From the NCBI GenBank assembly GCA_024695225.1, contig JAILIO010000038.1, positions 1-18,179 on the forward strand: DNA of 18,179 nt. The letters are read 5' to 3'. Shown one piece after another: positions 15,086 to 18,179 of the stretch. The notes beneath the pieces were generated by a model. It had not been told where the DNA came from. It worked only from the letters and a program-made list of their open reading frames with translations, and did no database searches. The first letter of the stretch is position 1, and each line of letters opens with the position of its first letter. The DNA comes from Lachnospiraceae bacterium. Its GTDB lineage: Bacteria > Bacillota > Clostridia > Lachnospirales > Lachnospiraceae. The translations under genes were made by a program, and so were the position numbers.

Positions 15086-15224
15086 GAATGTGAGCTGCCA
15101 CACTCTGCAAATAAATGTAAGTTGAATGTGAGCTGCCACACTCTGCAAATAAATGTAAGTTAAATGTGAGCTGTCACACTCTGCAAATAAATGTAAACTA
15201 AATGTGAGCTGTCACATCCTGCAA
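15086..15224. repeat. Four tandem 38-bp repeats, each with a TGTGA-N4-TCACA-type palindrome
   Basis: Units begin at 15086, 15124, 15162 and 15200. The first two are identical over 38 bp, the third differs at a few bases, and the fourth is partial at its end. Each unit has TGTGAGCTGYCACA: perfectly palindromic arms in copies 3 and 4 (TCACA) and one mismatch in copies 1 and 2 (CCACA). The array is non-coding and lies between the exonuclease terminator and the 3' end of fucO. It may form four hairpins in the fucO transcript tail, bind a regulator in phase, or be a neutral minisatellite. Confidence 0.9.
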
Positions 15225-15249
15225 TTAGTTCGTGATGCCGAATCCGTTA

Positions 15250-16395
15250 TCACATAAGCTTGCGGAACATGGCCTCAAATTCTTCGATGGTTGCGGGTTT
15301 GGGATTTCCGGGCGCGCAGGCATCGGCAGCTGCTGACTCGCAGAGGAAGGGAAGATCCTCTTCCTTGAGTTTCTCAAGCTTGGTGGGGATGCCCACATCC
15401 ACAGAGAGCTGTCTCACTGCATCGATGGCAGCCTTGCGGTATGCGGCCTGATCCATGCCTTCCGTGTTCACTCCCAGCGCTTCCGCTATATATTTGAACT
15501 TGTCGCCGGTGGCTTCCGCATTGAATTCCATAACTATGGGCAGCATCATTGCGCAGGCAACGCCGTGAGGTGTGTCATATACTGCGCCAAGGGTGTGAGC
15601 CATTGAATGGGCGATCCCAAGGCCTACATTTGAATACGCCATTGCGGTCACATACTGTGCAAGAGCCATGCCTTCGCGGCCGTCGGGATCATTGTCGACT
15701 GCCTTGCGGAGATTGGCGCCTATGAGCTTGATGGCCTCCAGGTTCAGAGTGTCTGAAAGTTCCCAGGCAGCGGCAGTGGTGTATCCTTCGATGGCGTGTG
15801 TCAGCGCATCCATGCCGGTTGAGGCGGTGAGACCCTTGGGCATTGAGCTCATCATATCCGGGTCCACAACTGCGATGTCAGGGATCTCGTTAGGGTCCAC
15901 ACAGACGAATTTGCGCTTGCGTTCCACATCGGTTATAACGTAGTTGATGGTGGATTCTGCTCCTGTTCCGCCGGTGGTGGGGACAGCTATGGTGAATACA
16001 GTGCGTTTCTTGGTGGGAGCCACTCCCTCAAGTGAGCGTACATCAGCAAATTCAGGGTTATTTACGATGATCCCTATTCCCTTTCCTGTGTCCATTGAAG
16101 AGCCGCCGCCGATGGTGATCATAAAGTCAGCGCCTGATTCCTTGAATGCCTTGACGCCGTTCTGGACATTTTCGATGGTGGGATTGGGCTTGATGTCAGA
16201 ATACAATGTGAAAGGAATGCCGTTCTTCTCGAGAAGATCCGTGACCTTTGCGGTTACTCCAAATTTTACCAGGTCGGGATCGGAGGCAACAAAAGCCTTC
16301 TTAAGCCCTCTGGAACTGATAATGCCGGGGATCTCATTGATCGCGCCGTGTCCGTGATAAGAAATGCCATTGAGTACAAAACGATTTACTGCCAT
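15250..16395 (-). CDS. fucO: Lactaldehyde reductase / iron-containing alcohol dehydrogenase (FucO type)
   Basis: This is a 381-residue group III (iron-dependent) alcohol dehydrogenase, matching FucO in length. The metal ligands fall at Asp196, His200, His263 and His277, the same numbers as in E. coli FucO. The NAD-binding G-G-G-S is at 96-99, and the F-A-D-V-R-S-L-E-G and K-F-V-C-V-D-P stretches are closely FucO-like. The enzyme reduces L-lactaldehyde from fucose or rhamnose breakdown to 1,2-propanediol with NADH; relatives reduce other aldehydes. AAGGAGG lies at 16406-16412, giving a strong start at 16395. No fucose or rhamnose genes are adjacent, so it is probably a stand-alone fermentative redox valve. 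The gene's 3' side runs into the four palindromic repeats instead of an ordinary terminator. Confidence 0.9.
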   Translation of the reverse strand: MAVNRFVLNGISYHGHGAINEIPGIISSRGLKKAFVASDPDLVKFGVTAKVTDLLEKNGIPFTLYSDIKPNPTIENVQNGVKAFKESGADFMITIGGGSSMDTGKGIGIIVNNPEFADVRSLEGVAPTKKRTVFTIAVPTTGGTGAESTINYVITDVERKRKFVCVDPNEIPDIAVVDPDMMSSMPKGLTASTGMDALTHAIEGYTTAAAWELSDTLNLEAIKLIGANLRKAVDNDPDGREGMALAQYVTAMAYSNVGLGIAHSMAHTLGAVYDTPHGVACAMMLPIVMEFNAEATGDKFKYIAEALGVNTEGMDQAAYRKAAIDAVRQLSVDVGIPTKLEKLKEEDLPFLCESAAADACAPGNPKPATIEEFEAMFRKLM

Positions 16396-16818
16396 AAAAC
16401 TGAATCCTCCTTATGTTTGACTACAGTTGACGTGTCCGGATGATCTGAGGATCTGTCTCCGGTTACAAAGACCGGATCAGCAGAGCACCCTGCACCATTT
16501 TAACCTATTGATCACAAAATTTACAGTTTTTTATTTTGGATCTGAAAGTAAGCCGAAAACATTCCGAAAGGCAATGGGAGCACAGCTGCAGCGGTCGGGA
16601 AAACTGCCATGCAAGGTGTTTATTTTCCACCCGGACAAATAAGTGTAAACTATGCCTGAAAACTCATTAAAAGATTATTATTATCATTTGTTTTGAAAAA
16701 CGGGCATAGAACAGGATTTTTCTGTAAAATGTAATCTGAATACCGGACCCGGCGTTTTTCGGATGACCGGATGCATAGGATCCGAGGTGGTCCATCATTT
16801 AAGGATGAAACAGGAAAG
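16396..16818. promoter_or_regulatory. Divergent intergenic region between fucO and the HTH/FHA operon
   Basis: I see no convincing gene in these 423 bp. On the fucO side there is a hairpin CCGGT-TACAAAG-ACCGG (16459-16475) in the leader and a candidate minus-strand -10 TAAAAT (16497-16502) with a weak TGTAAA 17 bp upstream. On the HTH side the stretch 16640-16735 is A/T-rich, with TTGAAA at 16693-16698 and TAAAAT at 16725-16730. Their spacing is too long for a standard promoter, so the HTH-gene promoter is not resolved. A 71-codon open frame at 16427-16642 has no family look. Confidence 0.4.
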
Positions 16819-17952
16819 ATGAGCGAGGGCAGTCAGATGAGCGGAAACAGAAAGATAAATGAAGGCAGTCAGATGAACGAAGGAATTCAGATGAGTGAAG
16901 GCAGTCAGATGAACAATACCACAAGCGCAAAACTCCGGACCACCGTTATCAAGGACGACATATCCAGATGCGAAGATATCGAGGAACTGAAGGAGAAGAT
17001 ATTCCCCCAGGTCAGCGACCAGCATCAGCAGTGGGCCGAAAAAGTGGCTGAGATCATTGAGGAGAATAACTACACGAAGAAGAAATTCGCTGAACTTTGT
17101 GGCGTGAGCCGTGTTTCCGTGGACAAGTGGTGCAAGGGCTCCATCCCGAAGAACAGAGAGACTTTCCTCAGGATAGGCATGGCCGCCCACTATGATGTGG
17201 AGAAGATGAACCAGCTTCTGAAGAGATATGGGCGCTATCCCGGGCTGTATTCAAAGAGCCTTGAGGATTGTATCTGTATCTTCGTGATCAGTCATGATTA
17301 CGGAGATGAGGCCATGGAGAAATACAGATACATACTGAACGAGGTGAAGGATACCATCACCAGGCCTGATGAAAACGGAGAGTCAGAGGATATCAGCACA
17401 GACAGATTCGATGCCAGGCTTTCAGAGGTTGAAGATGAGGACGGCCTGGGGCGGTTTATAGCAGAGAATGTGGCCATGTTCGCAATGGCTTATCACAAAT
17501 TCTATGCCTATGTAAACGTCAGCATCAAAGCTAACTATGTGGACGCGGATTATGCGGAGAGTATAAACGACATGGCGCAGATTCAGGGCTGGTCATCATC
17601 TCTGAAGCAGTGTGTTTCCGCTATCCGGCAGAAGAAATGGTATCCCACGAGAAATAAGATCATTTCTCTTGGGATCCACCTGAGCATGGATCACGAACAG
17701 ATAGACGAAATGCTGGAACTGGCACATATGGAGCCTCTGTGCGCAAAAAACCTGTTTGAGAGCGTGATCATGTTTATATTGGACGATGCCAGTCTGAACG
17801 ATATCCTTGATTCCGAGTCTGAAGATTACGATCCGGATGAACTCTGTAACTATGCCCGGAGAGTCCTGAAGGAATTTAATATGCCCGAAGTAGACGAGTT
17901 CATAAGTGAATTGAATGATTATGAGGAGGACAGTGAGAATGATGCATGGTGA
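16819..17952 (+). CDS. HTH protein with duplicated helical module, partner of the FHA gene
   Basis: From ATG 16819 the protein has 377 residues. Residues 1-32 are a repeated Glu-Gly-Ser-Gln-Met tail. Residues about 73-107 form a lambda-repressor-like HTH (F-A-E-L-C-G-V-S-R-V-S-V-D-K-W). Residues 108-157 and 272-321 align to each other: both read P-x-x-R/N, L-x-I-G or S-L-G-I-H, M/I-x-x-M-L, L-x-x-K and end F-V-I or F-I-L, so the protein carries two copies of one helical module. Its C-terminus is acidic. The start is uncertain: 16771 lacks a ribosome binding site, 16819 has a very close one, and ATGs at 16837, 16873, 16891 and 16909 each follow a GAAGG- or GAGGG-like site. The FHA gene start overlaps its end by 14 bp, so the two are coupled. 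I do not recognise a named family beyond the HTH. Confidence 0.75.
   Translation: MSEGSQMSGNRKINEGSQMNEGIQMSEGSQMNNTTSAKLRTTVIKDDISRCEDIEELKEKIFPQVSDQHQQWAEKVAEIIEENNYTKKKFAELCGVSRVSVDKWCKGSIPKNRETFLRIGMAAHYDVEKMNQLLKRYGRYPGLYSKSLEDCICIFVISHDYGDEAMEKYRYILNEVKDTITRPDENGESEDISTDRFDARLSEVEDEDGLGRFIAENVAMFAMAYHKFYAYVNVSIKANYVDADYAESINDMAQIQGWSSSLKQCVSAIRQKKWYPTRNKIISLGIHLSMDHEQIDEMLELAHMEPLCAKNLFESVIMFILDDASLNDILDSESEDYDPDELCNYARRVLKEFNMPEVDEFISELNDYEEDSENDAW
16825..16914 (+). repeat. 18-bp repeats, each with a Shine-Dalgarno-like site and an in-frame ATG
   Basis: GARGGCAGTCAGATGARC occurs at 16825-16842 and, in tandem, at 16861-16878, 16879-16896 (variant GAAGGAATTCAGATGAGT) and 16897-16914. 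Each unit puts G/A-AGG or GAGGG about seven bases before an ATG in the HTH-gene frame, and encodes E-G-S-Q-M-N/S. The repeats therefore act both as coding sequence and as possible alternative starts. Confidence 0.8.
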
Positions 17953-18179
17953 GAAGGGAAACAGTCTCATAGTGATAGAAAGTGGCAGCCAGACCACATA
18001 TTACCTGGATGACAGAAGGGTGTGGAATGTGGGAAGGGCATCAAAGGACAATGTGCCGGATATCAGGCTCCACTCTACCACTGCCAGCAGGAAACACGGG
18101 AAATTTGAAAACATTGACGGCATATGGTTTTACCTGGACAGCAATGGAAAAAACGGAACGGTATACAACGGGAAACATG
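17939..18179 (+). CDS. FHA-domain protein, N-terminal part (cut by the window end)
   Basis: Eighty codons are visible. From about residue 20 they follow the FHA pattern: W-N-V-G-R at 29-33 (Gly32-Arg33), D-I-R-L at 41-44, S-R-K-H at 50-53 (the conserved Ser-Arg-x-x-His spacing, with His53), and N-G-T at 72-74. FHA domains bind phosphothreonine peptides, so this protein probably reads the output of a Ser/Thr kinase. AGGAGGA (17924-17930) sits eight bases before ATG 17939, inside the end of the HTH gene, which implies a coupled operon. ATG 17942 is an equal alternative. What follows the FHA domain lies outside the window. Confidence 0.88.
   Translation, partial: MMHGEKGNSLIVIESGSQTTYYLDDRRVWNVGRASKDNVPDIRLHSTTASRKHGKFENIDGIWFYLDSNGKNGTVYNGKH

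Noticed and set aside
15089..15216. CRP binding sites (TGTGA/TCACA)
   Set aside because: The spacer between arms is 4 bp rather than 6, and the sites are at gene ends, not in a promoter region.
15086..15224. CRISPR array
   Set aside because: The units are contiguous and nearly identical over the full 38-bp period, with no variable spacers and no cas genes.
16427..16642. 71-codon gene between fucO and the HTH gene
   Set aside because: It has no ribosome binding site and no recognisable domain, and it covers the likely fucO promoter and leader on the other strand.

Overview
The window reads as a chromosomal segment of a clostridial Bacillota, most likely a Lachnospiraceae relative. Supporting signs are strong AGGAGG-type ribosome binding sites, TATAAT promoters (several of extended -10 type), AzlCD and NhaC transporters, a KduD-type SDR, a TIR/beta-propeller protein and an HTH/FHA gene pair. 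No rRNA, tRNA, CRISPR array, transposase or integrase is visible. The family-level placement is inference from gene content.

Layout. (1) 1-1970: a fragment of a mobile or conjugative element, more A/T-rich to the eye than the rest. It holds a ClpP-like serine protease followed 13 bp later by a soluble VirD4/TraG-like ATPase. (2) 2065-3209, minus strand: azlC-azlD, a branched-chain amino-acid exporter. It is divergent from (3), a plus-strand run at 3346-8714: kduD, a MutT-like Nudix hydrolase, an NhaC-family antiporter, a Gfo/Idh/MocA oxidoreductase broken by an internal deletion, and a fusion of class I mannose-6-phosphate isomerase with a ROK-family domain. A 75-bp tandem duplication sits exactly at the nhaC/oxidoreductase junction. 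(4) 8726-14023, minus strand: a two-gene unit with a 1121-residue TIR-TM-coiled coil-propeller protein and, 51 bp downstream, a 12-TM membrane protein carrying a C-terminal LuxR HTH. (5) 14320-14997, plus strand: a DEDDh exonuclease, divergent from the TIR gene and closed by a strong intrinsic terminator. It is followed by four 38-bp tandem repeats, each containing a palindrome. (6) 15250-16395, minus strand: fucO-type lactaldehyde reductase. (7) 16819-18179, plus strand: an HTH protein with internal repeats, overlapping an FHA-domain gene that runs off the window.

Working together. The middle run looks like sugar and uronate catabolism (KduD, a dead sugar oxidoreductase, phosphomannose isomerase; FucO nearby for deoxy-sugar fermentation) plus ion homeostasis. 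The right-hand half is rich in signalling parts: a TIR receptor-like protein, a membrane-tethered LuxR regulator, a duplicated-helix HTH protein and an FHA phosphothreonine reader. The best candidates for something undescribed are the TIR-propeller/12-TM-LuxR pair, the HTH/FHA unit with its tandem start-site repeats, and the ClpP/soluble-VirD4 pair. Functions beyond domain level are inference.
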